From positions 1 through 64,000 of the forward strand of contig CAYZVX010000003.1 of assembly GCA_964482055.1 (NCBI GenBank): a stretch of 64,000 nt of DNA, in the 5' to 3' direction. This document shows, piece by piece, positions 16,892 through 25,653 of the stretch. The notes under the pieces were generated by a model. That model had not been told where the DNA came from. It searched no databases and was given only the letters and a program-made list of their open reading frames with translations. Every line of letters starts with the position of its first letter. Within the stretch, counting starts at the first letter, position 1. The stretch is from G020354085 sp964482055 (lineage in GTDB: Bacteria; Pseudomonadota; Gammaproteobacteria; Acidiferrobacterales; Sulfurifustaceae). The position numbers were made by a program, and so were the translations under genes.

Positions 16892-17608
16892 ATGTTTGAC
16901 CTTAACGGCAAAGTCGCAATTATCACCGGTGCGGCCGGCAATCTCGGGCAGGCCGTGGCACGGGCCTTCGCACGCCGCGGAGCGCGCCGAGTGCTCGTGG
17001 ACCGGGCGCCAGACCGGCTCGCGCGCCTTTACCCGGAGGCGGCCGGCTCAGACGAGGTGCTGCTGGCGCAAGGCTACGATCTCGCCGAGGAGCTTGACGC
17101 CAAGCGCCTTGTTGACAAGGCGTTGGAGCGATTCCAGCGCATCGACGTGCTGGTCAACGCCGTGGGCGGGTTTGCCGGCGGCAAGGCACTGCATGAAGAG
17201 GACCTCAGCACCTGGGAACGCATGTTCCGTATCAACCTGCACACCGCGTTGAATACTTGCCGTGCCGTCCTTCCGCACTTGTTGCGTCAGGGCGGGGGGC
17301 GGATCGTCAATGTCGCGGCGCGCGCTGCACTGGCGGGCGTGCCGACGCTGGCGGCCTATTGCGCCTCCAAGAGCGCGCTCATCAGGCTAAGCGAAAGCCT
17401 CGCAGCCGAAGTCAAAGACCGGGGGATCACGGTCAACTGTGTCTTGCCCGGCACGATTGATACCCCCCAGAACCGTCGGGACATGCCGGGCGCCGACTTC
17501 AGCAAGTGGGTGGCGCCCGAGGCGATCGCCGACGTAATCGTGTTTCTCGCCTCCGACGCCGCCCGTGCCGTCAGCGGCGCGGCGCTGCCGGTGTATGGCC
17601 GCAGCTAA
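16892..17608 (+). CDS. Short-chain dehydrogenase/reductase
   Basis: 238-residue NAD(P)-dependent oxidoreductase with a Rossmann start (TGAAGNLG), an NAVGG stretch, a catalytic S/A region at NVAARAALAG and the YCASK active site. The usual catalytic Ser before Tyr appears to be replaced by Ala in the NVAARAA segment, which is unusual but occurs in some SDRs. The C-terminus is FabG-like (ITVNCVLPGTIDTP). Substrate unknown. ATG at 16892 follows GGAG. The gene stands alone between the GGDEF-EAL gene and the priA leader. Confidence 0.85.
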   Translation: MFDLNGKVAIITGAAGNLGQAVARAFARRGARRVLVDRAPDRLARLYPEAAGSDEVLLAQGYDLAEELDAKRLVDKALERFQRIDVLVNAVGGFAGGKALHEEDLSTWERMFRINLHTALNTCRAVLPHLLRQGGGRIVNVAARAALAGVPTLAAYCASKSALIRLSESLAAEVKDRGITVNCVLPGTIDTPQNRRDMPGADFSKWVAPEAIADVIVFLASDAARAVSGAALPVYGRS

Positions 17609-18026
17609 AGCAATAGTAAGGCTCAGGGGGAAAAAAGAGGCCGAACTAAGCCTGCTCTGTCAAGCATTGCATACTCGCTGAGCCTGCTTTATGCACATTG
17701 GTGCAGCCGTGTCAGAAACCTGAAAAACGTGACAGGCCGTCCCGGCTGTCCGATCGGCTGTAGTTCATACTCCATTGATTTTCTGTAATTTTCCTCGGTC
17801 GGCTAATTTTTAATCAAAATGACAAATTCCCGCCGTTCTTCCCGTGCTATCAGCCTCCGATGGCTTCATCAACAATGTTATCCACAGATGCTGTGAGTAA
17901 CCCTAGCAAGCTCTTACAACAATCGGTTAGCACGCTTTGCTGGGACAAGCCTGAGCGTGAAGCCGTGACGTTTCACGTGCCCGCCGCCAGTCATCTGCCC
18001 TGCCTGCCTGCGGTCGGGGATCGGGC
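17609..18026. other. Intergenic region upstream of priA
   Basis: A 418-bp gap, noticeably AT-richer than its surroundings around 17770-17830. It contains a DnaA-box inverted repeat at 17877-17901. No RNA gene or terminator was recognised. Confidence 0.6.
17877..17901. promoter_or_regulatory. DnaA-box-containing inverted repeat
   Basis: GTTATCCACAG and CTGTGAGTAAC are arranged as an 11-bp inverted repeat (two mismatches) around ATG. The left arm contains a perfect DnaA box TTATCCACA (17878-17886); the right arm is only DnaA-box-like. It lies 125 bp upstream of priA. Confidence 0.5.
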
Positions 18027-20231
18027 ATGAGCGCTCACCCGGGCATTGTCCAAATCGCGCTGCCGTGCCCCCTTGATCAGCTGTTTGACTACCTGCCGGC
18101 CGCCGGTGCCGGCCTGCCGCCCGTGGGCGTGCGCGTGCGTGTGCCGTTTGGCCCACGCCGCACCCTGGTCGGCATCGTCGCCGGTCACCTCCCGGCGAGC
18201 CAGCTGCCGGCACAGCGCCTCAAACGCATTGCCGCGGTGCTGGACGCCGAGCCGCTTTGGTCGGCCGAGCTGCTGGCTCTGCTTCGATGGGCGGCGGATT
18301 ACTACCACCATCCACTGGGGGAGGTAATCGCGGCCGCCCTGCCCGCACTGCTGCGCCATGGCCGGCCGGCGCTGGTCGAAGGGGTCGGCGAATGGTACGT
18401 CACCGAGGCGGGACGCCGCGCCGACCCGCGCGCGCTTGGGCGTGCACCGCTGCGGCGGCGCATCCTCGAGGCGCTGCTCGGCGCGCCTGAGGGACTTTCC
18501 GACGCCGAGCTTGCGCAGCTGTCACCGAACTGGCGAGCGGCAATGCGCGCATTGCGCGTCCGCGGCTGGGTGCAGATGCGCACGCGCGACTGTCTGGCGA
18601 AACACACGGTCCCAACGGTCGCGGCGCCGGCCCTTTCGCGCGCGCAGCAGGATGCGCTTGCGGCCATCCTCGGTGCCGCGGGGGGGTATCGTTGTCACGT
18701 GCTGCACGGCGTCACCGGCAGCGGCAAGACCGAAATCTATTTGCGCGCCATCGAGCAGGTGCTTGCGCGCGGCCAGCAGGCGCTGGTGTTGGTGCCGGAA
18801 ATTGGGCTCACGCCGCAACTGGTCAGCCGCTTTCGCGGGCGATTTGCGGTGCCGATCGCGGTCCTGCACTCCGGGCTCACCGACCAGGAGCGGTTGTGCG
18901 CGTGGCTCGCGGCGCGCGACGGACGCGCCCCGATCGTGCTCGGCACGCGCTCGGCCGTGTTTGCCCCGCTGCGCGCGCTCGGGCTGATCGTCGTCGATGA
19001 AGAGCACGACAGCTCCTACAAGCAACAGGAAGGCTTTCGTTACTCAGCGCGCGACCTGGCGGTGGCGCGTGCGGCGCGCGAACGAATTCCGATCGTGCTG
19101 GGCAGTGCCACGCCGGCGCTCGAGACGCTCAAGAATGCGCGCGACGGGGCCTATACCCTGATCGAGCTGCCGGACCGCGCCGGTACGGCGGCCCTGCCAG
19201 CAGTGCGCCTGCTCGATATGCGCCGCCTGAAACCCGCCGATGGGCTTTCGGCGCCATTGCGCGAGGCGCTCGGTCTGCGGCTGGCGCGCGGCGAGCAGAG
19301 CTTGTTGTTCTTGAACCGCCGCGGTTTTGCGCCGGTGTGGATGTGCCACGACTGTGGCTGGGTCGCCGCCTGCCAGCGCTGTGATGCGCGGCTGGTGATG
19401 CACGAGCGCAGCCGCAAGCTGCGTTGCCACCACTGTGGCGCGGAGCAGCCGCGCGCGGCGAGCTGCCCGGTCTGCGCCGGCGATGCGCTGCGCGCCTTGG
19501 GCGAGGGCACCGAGCGCGTCGAGTCGGCGCTGCAGCGCCTGTTTCCCGATGCCCGCATCGAGCGTATCGATCGTGACAGCACGCGCCGCAAGGGTACGCT
19601 CGAAGCAAAGCTCGCGCGCGCCGCAGCCGGGCAGGCCGACATCCTGGTCGGCACGCAGATGCTCGCCAAGGGCCATGATTTTCCAAACGTCACCTTGGTC
19701 GGCGTGGTAAACGCTGATCAGGGCCTGTACAGCGTGGACTTTCGCGCCCCCGAGCGGCTCATGCAGCAGATCCTGCAGGTTGCCGGGCGCGCCGGGCGCG
19801 CCGACAAGCCGGGCGAGGTGCTGATCCAGACCTGGCACCCGCAGCATCCGCTGTTCGCCGCCCTGCAGCATCACAATTTCCAAGAGTTCGCCGATTTCGC
19901 GCTCGCCGAGCGCGAGGCGGCTGGGCTGCCGCCGTACAGCCATCTGGCTCTGCTGCGCGCCGAATCGACCAAGTCCGGCGAGGCGGTCGGGTTTCTGCGG
20001 GCGGCGCGGGACTGTCGACCGGATGGTGTCACCGGGGTTCAGCTCTTTGACCCGGTCGCCTCGCCCATGGAACGTCGCGCCGGGCGTTACCGGGCACAAC
20101 TCTTGATTGCGGCCGCGCAGCGCCGTCCCCTGCACGCTTTCCTGCGCGCCTGGCGGCCTGCGGTGGGTGCCTTGCCGCTGGCCAAGCGGGTGCGCTGGTC
20201 GCTCGACGTCGATCCGATCGACCTTTCCTGA
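18027..20231 (+). CDS. priA: Primosomal protein N', replication restart helicase
   Basis: Superfamily 2 DNA helicase of 734 residues that reloads the replisome at stalled forks. The 3' DNA-binding domain begins VQIALPCPLDQLFDYLP. Helicase motifs include Walker A GVTGSGKTE (about 230), DEEHDSSYKQQ (about 325) and LGSATPALET. A zinc-binding insert has four Cys pairs starting CHDCGW and ending CPVCAGD (about 435-485). Downstream are GTERVE and QVAGRAGRADKPGEV. Length is normal for PriA. The upstream 418-bp region includes a DnaA-box inverted repeat. The convergent oxygenase gene ends 8 bp after the stop. Confidence 0.97.
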   Translation: MSAHPGIVQIALPCPLDQLFDYLPAAGAGLPPVGVRVRVPFGPRRTLVGIVAGHLPASQLPAQRLKRIAAVLDAEPLWSAELLALLRWAADYYHHPLGEVIAAALPALLRHGRPALVEGVGEWYVTEAGRRADPRALGRAPLRRRILEALLGAPEGLSDAELAQLSPNWRAAMRALRVRGWVQMRTRDCLAKHTVPTVAAPALSRAQQDALAAILGAAGGYRCHVLHGVTGSGKTEIYLRAIEQVLARGQQALVLVPEIGLTPQLVSRFRGRFAVPIAVLHSGLTDQERLCAWLAARDGRAPIVLGTRSAVFAPLRALGLIVVDEEHDSSYKQQEGFRYSARDLAVARAARERIPIVLGSATPALETLKNARDGAYTLIELPDRAGTAALPAVRLLDMRRLKPADGLSAPLREALGLRLARGEQSLLFLNRRGFAPVWMCHDCGWVAACQRCDARLVMHERSRKLRCHHCGAEQPRAASCPVCAGDALRALGEGTERVESALQRLFPDARIERIDRDSTRRKGTLEAKLARAAAGQADILVGTQMLAKGHDFPNVTLVGVVNADQGLYSVDFRAPERLMQQILQVAGRAGRADKPGEVLIQTWHPQHPLFAALQHHNFQEFADFALAEREAAGLPPYSHLALLRAESTKSGEAVGFLRAARDCRPDGVTGVQLFDPVASPMERRAGRYRAQLLIAAAQRRPLHAFLRAWRPAVGALPLAKRVRWSLDVDPIDLS

Positions 20232-20238
20232 AAGATCT

Positions 20239-20847
20239 CTAGGCGCGCCGGCGAAACCAGCCGGTCAGTGACCAGCGTTCCCGCTGTGTCGGCGCAACTT
20301 CGTGCCAAACCGAGTCGCTCAGAAAACACACAAAGGTTCCGCCCTCGGGCAGAACCTCGCGGCAGGCAGCCTCGGAATGGGCGCCGTCGTAGAGGCGCAG
20401 CGCCCCGCCCCAGCCCGCCTCCCAGCGTTCGTTCAAGTAAAGGACGCAGGACACCGTGCGCCGCGCGTCCTGCTGGAAGCGGTCGAGGTGTCGCCGGTAA
20501 TAGGCGCCGGGTGGATAGCGCGCGAAGTGGCACTCGAAGTCAAAGAGCCCGAGATAGAGGCGGGCGTTGATGGCCGCACGCAGTGTTTCCATCTGCGCGA
20601 GATAGGCCCGCTGTGCGTGGCTGCGCGGTTCCTCGAGCCACAGCACCTGGTCACCGCGGACGGCAGGATCGAACGTGCGTGCGGCCGCCCGCCCGACGCC
20701 GGCGGCGCGAAAAGCGCCGGCATCAAACGCCGCGCGCGCCTGCGCCGCGAGACGGCGCGTCAGCGCGGTTGTCAGGAACCCCGGCGTAACCGACACGCCG
20801 TCGTGCTCGAGCGCATCGACGATGCCTGCAACCGTGCGGTCACTCAC
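20239..20847 (-). CDS. 2OG-Fe(II) oxygenase
   Basis: 202-residue dioxygenase of the prolyl-4-hydroxylase-like class. The metal triad is visible as HLD (in YYRRHLDRFQ) and the distal His in VWHEVAP, and the 2-oxoglutarate Arg in RWSLTGWF. The core strand WGGALRLYDG is family typical. It probably hydroxylates a protein or small molecule; the substrate is unknown. It overlaps the upstream membrane-protein gene by four bases and so is translationally coupled to it. Confidence 0.88.
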   Translation of the reverse strand: MSDRTVAGIVDALEHDGVSVTPGFLTTALTRRLAAQARAAFDAGAFRAAGVGRAAARTFDPAVRGDQVLWLEEPRSHAQRAYLAQMETLRAAINARLYLGLFDFECHFARYPPGAYYRRHLDRFQQDARRTVSCVLYLNERWEAGWGGALRLYDGAHSEAACREVLPEGGTFVCFLSDSVWHEVAPTQRERWSLTGWFRRRA

Positions 20848-21926
20848 TGGGCGCGCCGGATGAGCTCAGGCTGGTCGCGTCCGCCGCCATCCGTCACCAG
20901 GCGATACACGTCCCACAGCTTGCCAGCGTCTTGCCGGCACAGCCCATAGCGAAACGGCATGGTGCGTCCGACCAGGGCGAAGCGCAGGTCGTTGAACCAC
21001 ACGCACAGCCGCTCACCGCCATGATCGACGCGATAGAGCGCCGGGAACAGGGCGAAATTACGAAAACGCGCGAAGCCCTCGGAGTGCCACACCTGCACGG
21101 CGAGCTCCGCCTCCAACGGCGTTTCGCCGAAGCGTGCAATCCGCTGCCAGCGTGCCGCCGCCACTGGCTGGTAGGCTCCCGCGACGCGTCGCAGCCACGG
21201 GGCATCGGCCGGCGCCGGCGGGCGCGGCGTGCGCGCGAGCAGATCGACGTAGGCAAAGTGATAACCGCGTGCGTCCTCCACCACCACCATCCAGTTGAAC
21301 GGCGAGAACGGCTGCGGCAGCGCGTGGGCGCGCGCCCCGGTCATGCCCTGGGCGCGCGCGTACTCCTCGCCGATTGCCACGGCGCGCGCGAGCAGCACGC
21401 CCTGTAACCCCACGTAGCCCGCCAGCACGGCCAGCGCGATCAGCGCCGGTTTGCGCGGCGCTTCCCAAAGCGCGGCGGCGACCAGGCCGGTGATGATGAT
21501 GGCCGTGAAGTACGGATCGATGATGAACGTGGTCGGCCAGGCGATACGCCAATCCGACAGCGGCGCCAGCACCATGGTCCCGAAGGCGGTGATGACGTCG
21601 CCCACGATGTGGGCAAGTAGGCCGAGCCCGATGACAAGGGCAATGTCGCGGTAGTCGTAACGCCGGCGCGTGAGCCACCACACCGCGAGCCCGAGCCCCG
21701 CCGCCCACAGCGGCAACATCACGATGGAGTGCGTGATGCCGCGGTGTGTGGCCAGGTAAGTGAGCGGATCGATGAAATTGGCGACCACGTCGCTGTCCGG
21801 GAACGCCGCGGCCCAGAACCCGAGCCACAGACGCTGGCGGCGTGGCAGCTGCCGGGCATGCACCGCGCGCGGTTCGAGGGCACGCGCCGCGAGCGCGCCG
21901 GACAGGGCATGCGTCAAGGTGTCCAT
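20844..21926 (-). CDS. YdjM/DUF457-like inner membrane metal-dependent hydrolase
   Basis: 360 residues beginning MDTLTHALSGALAARAL, the hallmark of the family, with further conserved His/Asp in HRGITHSIVMLP, HIVGDVITAFG and IDPYF. About five hydrophobic segments lie in the first 200 residues, followed by a soluble periplasmic or cytoplasmic tail. Family members are inner membrane proteins of uncertain function, with LexA-controlled YdjM in E. coli. Translationally coupled to the 2OG-Fe(II) oxygenase. Confidence 0.85.
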   Translation of the reverse strand: MDTLTHALSGALAARALEPRAVHARQLPRRQRLWLGFWAAAFPDSDVVANFIDPLTYLATHRGITHSIVMLPLWAAGLGLAVWWLTRRRYDYRDIALVIGLGLLAHIVGDVITAFGTMVLAPLSDWRIAWPTTFIIDPYFTAIIITGLVAAALWEAPRKPALIALAVLAGYVGLQGVLLARAVAIGEEYARAQGMTGARAHALPQPFSPFNWMVVVEDARGYHFAYVDLLARTPRPPAPADAPWLRRVAGAYQPVAAARWQRIARFGETPLEAELAVQVWHSEGFARFRNFALFPALYRVDHGGERLCVWFNDLRFALVGRTMPFRYGLCRQDAGKLWDVYRLVTDGGGRDQPELIRRAQ

Positions 21927-21956
21927 GCCGGCGAGTCTAGCACCGCGCCCGGCGCG

Positions 21957-24900
21957 TCAGACCGACGCCGGCTGGCCGCGTCTCTCGTAGGCGTAATAGA
22001 CGAGCGGGATTACGAACAGCGTCAGCACCGTCGAGGCGAAGGTGCCGTAGATGAGCGACACGGCAAGCCCGCCAAACACCGGATCGAAGGCCATGATCGC
22101 GGTGCCGAGGATGATCGCGGCGGCGGTCAGCATGATCGGCCGCAAGCGCGTCACGCCGGCGGCGAGCACGGCGTCGGCGAGCGCATGGCCGGCGCGGCGG
22201 TACTCGAGGATGAAATCGATGAGCAGCAGCGAATTGCGCACCACGATGCCGGCCAGCGCGATCACGCCGATCATCGAGGTGGCGGTGAAGTACTGCCCCA
22301 TGATCGCGTGACCCGGCAGCACCCCGATCACGGTGAGCGGGATGGCGCCCATCACGATGAGCGGGGTCATGAACGAGCGATAGTAGCCGACCAGCACCAG
22401 GTAGATGAGGATCACGGCCACCGCGAACGCCGCGCCCAGGTCGCGGAACACATCGAGCGTCAGGCGCATCTCGCCGTCCCAGCGCAACGCATAGCCGCTA
22501 CTGCCCGGATCGCCCATGAAATACTGGGTGAGCTTCACGCCGCTTGGCAGCGCGTGGGTGCGCAGGTAGTTCCACATGGCAAGCACCGCGTACACCTGGC
22601 TGGTCGTGGCGAGCTCGCCGGTGACGTAGACGACCGGATACTGGTCCTTGTGCAGGATCGGCTTGGGCGCGGTTACGCGCCGCACCTCGGCGATGTCGCC
22701 GAGCATCAACTGCCGGCCCTGCGGCGTGGTAAACGGCACTTTGCTGATATCGGCCGGACCGGTGCGCAGCGCGCTCGGGATGCGAAAACGGATCGGCACC
22801 GGTTCCTTTTCGAGCTCCACGTGCACGGCGCCGGCATCGAGCCCGGCGAGAAACGCGCGCAACGCCTCGGCCACCCGCGCCGGCGCGATACCGGCCAGCA
22901 TGGCCTTCTCGCGGTTGACCACGATGTCGTATTCGATCTGGTCGTCGGTCACCGAGTCATCGATGTCCACGACATCGGCGGTCTTGCCAAAGACCTCGGT
23001 GCGCAGCTCCTTGGCGAGGCGGCGCAGCTGTTCGTAGTCCGGGCCGTAGAGCTCAGCGAGGATGGTGGCGCGCACCGGCGGGCCGGGCGGATCCTCGACC
23101 ACCTTGATGTTGGCGCCGGTCGTCCGGGCGAGCTCGGCGAGCGGCGCGCGTAAGGCGAGCGCGATGTCGATCGAGGAGGTCCAGCGCTCGGCCTTGTTGC
23201 GCAAGTTGACGCGCACATCGGCCACGTGCGGGCCGGCGCGCAGCCCGGCGCCGCGCAGCAGCCCGTTGAAGTCGACCACGCCGGATTCGCCCACCGTGGT
23301 CTCGTAGGTCTCGACATGCGGGTTGGTGCGCACCACATCGCCCACCAGCCGCGCCACGCGGTCGGTCTCCTCGAGCGCCGTTCCCTCCGGCATGTCGATG
23401 GTGATGTTGAAGGTGTTGGTGTTGTTCTTGGGCAGCATCTTGAACTGCACCAGGTTGAGGGCCGGCAGCACGAGCACCGCCAGCATCAGGGCGCCCACCC
23501 CGAGGAAGAATCCCCAGCGCGCCGCGCGCCGCTCGATCAGCGCGCGCATGAGCGGCTCATAGCGCCGCTCGAGCCATCCCTTGCCATGATGTTCGATGCC
23601 CTCGTGCTCATGGCCGCGAACCTTGAGGAAGCGGTACGCCGCCCAGGGCGCCACGGTGTAGGCGATGGCGAGCGAGGTCAGCATCGCCACCGGCACGTTG
23701 AACGGGATCGGCGCCATGTACGGCCCCATCATGCCGCTCACCCAGAACATGGGCAGGAAGGCGAGGATCACCGTGAAGGTCGCAAGGTTGGTCGGCCGGC
23801 CGATCTCGTTGACCGCGAGCACGGCGTGCCTGAGCCGGTCGACGCCCTTGCGCGTGTAGTGGCGGAAGATGTTCTCGATCACGACGATCGAGTCATCGAC
23901 CAGCAGCCCGAGCGACAGGATGAGCGCAAACAGCGTGATGCGGTTGATGCTCTGGCCGGCGATGAGCCCGACGGCGAGCGTGATGAAAAGGATGAGCGGG
24001 ATGGTCACGGTGACGATCGAGGCCGCGCGCCAGCCGAGGAAAAACACGAGCAGCAGTACCACGGTGCCGATGGCGATCGCCAAGTGCTCCATGAGCAGGT
24101 TCACGGCATCATTGGCCTTGGCACCGTCGTTGCGCGTGACGTTGATGGCAACGGTTTCCGGGATCGTGACGGCGCGGATCTCGGCAAGCTTCGCGAGCAC
24201 GCGGTCGGCCACGGTCACCGCGTTGCTGCCGGCGCGCTTGGCGATGGCCAGCGTCACCGCCGGGACCTCGTAGTCGGGCGGCAGCTTGCCACGATAGGCC
24301 GCACCGAAGCCGATGCGGTGGGCATGCTCGATTTCGCCCGGACCATCGACGATGCGCGCCACGTCCTTCAAGTAGACCGGGCGGTGGGCCGACAGGGCCA
24401 CCACCAGCCCAGCGACGTCCTCGGCGCTCTTGAGGGCCCCGCCCGCTTGCACCGTGGCCACGCGGTTGTTGGCCACGAAGGCGCCGGACGGGATGCCGAC
24501 ATTGGTCGCCTCGACGACGGCGCGGATATCGGCGAGCGTCACGTTGTAGCGGCGCATGCGCTCGAGGTCGAGATAGACGTTGATCTTGCGCGGCTCGCCG
24601 CCGTGCACGAACGACAGCGAGGTGTTTTCGACCCGGCGCAGGTGCTCGAGCACGTCGTTGGCCACGCGCCGCAGTTGGCACGAATCCCCGGTGCGGGTCG
24701 CCCCCGACATCGCGTCGCGCGCGACATGCGCACGTTGCTGTTCGGCACATGCCAGCGAGATTGTGACGATCGGCACATCGTCGACGTCCACCGGCTTGAC
24801 CAGCGGCTGCAGCGCGCCGGGCGGGATGCGATCGACGTTGCTCATGATCTGGTTGTAGAGCTTGACCAGCGAGTCTTCCTTGTCCTGCCCGACCTTGAAC

Positions 24901-25223
24901 TGCACGGTCACGATACCGAGCGAGTCGAGCGCGATGCCATAGGTGTGATCGATGCCGGCCATGCCCTGCAGGATGGCCTCGAGCGGCTTGACGATGAGCT
25001 GCTCGACCTCCTTCGGGGTGGCCCCCGGCTTGCCCACGATGACATTGGCCGCCGGCACCACGATCTTGGGGTTCTCCTCGCGCGGCGTGACCAGGAACGC
25101 GAACACGCCGGCCAGGAAGGCGAACAGCATGACGAGCAGCGTGAGCTTGCTGTCGACGAAATACGCGGCGATGCGCCCGGCGAGGTTCAGCGCCTGTCGT
25201 TCTTGATTGTGTTGGGTGGCCAT
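21957..25223 (-). CDS. RND efflux transporter, inner membrane permease
   Basis: 1088-residue proton-driven pump. The first transmembrane helix is LTLLVMLFAFLAGVFAF. Two large periplasmic loops and the helix bundle contain the RND motif LSLGLLVDDSIVVIENIF with the proton-relay Asp pair. The second half includes ALAGIVVRNSLLLIDFILEYR. It resembles the acriflavine-type (AcrB/MdtB-like) branch closest to ORFs with a PREENPKI segment near residue 47. Last gene of a TolC–short adaptor–permease operon; a heptamer repeat separates it from the adaptor. Substrate unknown. Confidence 0.93.
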   Translation of the reverse strand: MATQHNQERQALNLAGRIAAYFVDSKLTLLVMLFAFLAGVFAFLVTPREENPKIVVPAANVIVGKPGATPKEVEQLIVKPLEAILQGMAGIDHTYGIALDSLGIVTVQFKVGQDKEDSLVKLYNQIMSNVDRIPPGALQPLVKPVDVDDVPIVTISLACAEQQRAHVARDAMSGATRTGDSCQLRRVANDVLEHLRRVENTSLSFVHGGEPRKINVYLDLERMRRYNVTLADIRAVVEATNVGIPSGAFVANNRVATVQAGGALKSAEDVAGLVVALSAHRPVYLKDVARIVDGPGEIEHAHRIGFGAAYRGKLPPDYEVPAVTLAIAKRAGSNAVTVADRVLAKLAEIRAVTIPETVAINVTRNDGAKANDAVNLLMEHLAIAIGTVVLLLVFFLGWRAASIVTVTIPLILFITLAVGLIAGQSINRITLFALILSLGLLVDDSIVVIENIFRHYTRKGVDRLRHAVLAVNEIGRPTNLATFTVILAFLPMFWVSGMMGPYMAPIPFNVPVAMLTSLAIAYTVAPWAAYRFLKVRGHEHEGIEHHGKGWLERRYEPLMRALIERRAARWGFFLGVGALMLAVLVLPALNLVQFKMLPKNNTNTFNITIDMPEGTALEETDRVARLVGDVVRTNPHVETYETTVGESGVVDFNGLLRGAGLRAGPHVADVRVNLRNKAERWTSSIDIALALRAPLAELARTTGANIKVVEDPPGPPVRATILAELYGPDYEQLRRLAKELRTEVFGKTADVVDIDDSVTDDQIEYDIVVNREKAMLAGIAPARVAEALRAFLAGLDAGAVHVELEKEPVPIRFRIPSALRTGPADISKVPFTTPQGRQLMLGDIAEVRRVTAPKPILHKDQYPVVYVTGELATTSQVYAVLAMWNYLRTHALPSGVKLTQYFMGDPGSSGYALRWDGEMRLTLDVFRDLGAAFAVAVILIYLVLVGYYRSFMTPLIVMGAIPLTVIGVLPGHAIMGQYFTATSMIGVIALAGIVVRNSLLLIDFILEYRRAGHALADAVLAAGVTRLRPIMLTAAAIILGTAIMAFDPVFGGLAVSLIYGTFASTVLTLFVIPLVYYAYERRGQPASV

Positions 25224-25233
25224 GTGGGCGCGA

Positions 25234-25303
25234 GTGAAGAGTCAGAGGTCAAAGTGAAAACTGAAGTCCGGGTTCGCTCGCCATTCACCTTGCACTTTTG
25301 GCC
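25234..25303. repeat. Heptamer-unit inverted repeat, copy 3 (degenerate)
   Basis: AGTGAAG, AGTCAGA, GGTCAAA, GTGAAAA and further 7-bp steps to CATTCAC and CTTGCAC form a weaker version of the repeats at 13252 and 38623. The right arm includes the stop codon of the short adaptor gene. Confidence 0.45.
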
Positions 25304-25653
25304 GGTGTTACCGGACTGCCGTCGTGCAGGCGCTCGACGTCACCCAGCACCAGGACCTCGTTGCCGGCGAGCCCAGCGAGGATCTCCGTCTCGGCGCCGA
25401 TCATGCGCCCCGGCCGCACCATGCGAAAGCGCGCTTCCGATTCGGGGCTCAGCACGTAGACCCCCGGGACGCCACCGCGCTCGACGAGCGCCGCGCTCGG
25501 CACGCGCACGCGGGCCTTGTCGCTCTTGAGTGGGTAGACTGGCCGTTGCACCGGCGCGGGGCGCTCGCGCGGCGGCGGTGGCTTGTCGCTGCAGGCGCTC
25601 ATCGCGAGCGCGAATGCACCGAGCACGGCGAGCATGGTGCGCGCCGCGCTCAC
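25285..25653 (-). CDS. Short RND periplasmic adaptor-like lipoprotein
   Basis: Only 122 residues, against the usual 350-400 for RND adaptors. A lipoprotein signal (Cys20 in LAMSAC) is followed by a Pro/Arg-rich link and then a segment that matches the C-terminal membrane-proximal domain of adaptors: VRVPSAALVERGGVPGVYVL, FRMVRPGRM, EILAGLAGNEVLVLGDVERL. The hairpin, lipoyl and most of the beta-barrel domains are absent. It overlaps the TolC-family gene start by four bases and precedes the permease, in the place where a full adaptor is expected. The clean signal and reading frame argue for a functional reduced adaptor over a decaying remnant. Confidence 0.75.
   Translation of the reverse strand: MSAARTMLAVLGAFALAMSACSDKPPPPRERPAPVQRPVYPLKSDKARVRVPSAALVERGGVPGVYVLSPESEARFRMVRPGRMIGAETEILAGLAGNEVLVLGDVERLHDGSPVTPAKSAR

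Noticed and set aside
17609..18026. Structural RNA gene or replication origin before priA
   Set aside because: Only one perfect DnaA box and no box cluster, dnaA/dnaN neighbours or tRNA/rRNA-like folding were seen.
23226..25529. 767-residue open frame opposite the RND permease
   Set aside because: Shadow of the permease gene; composition dominated by Arg, His and Asp.
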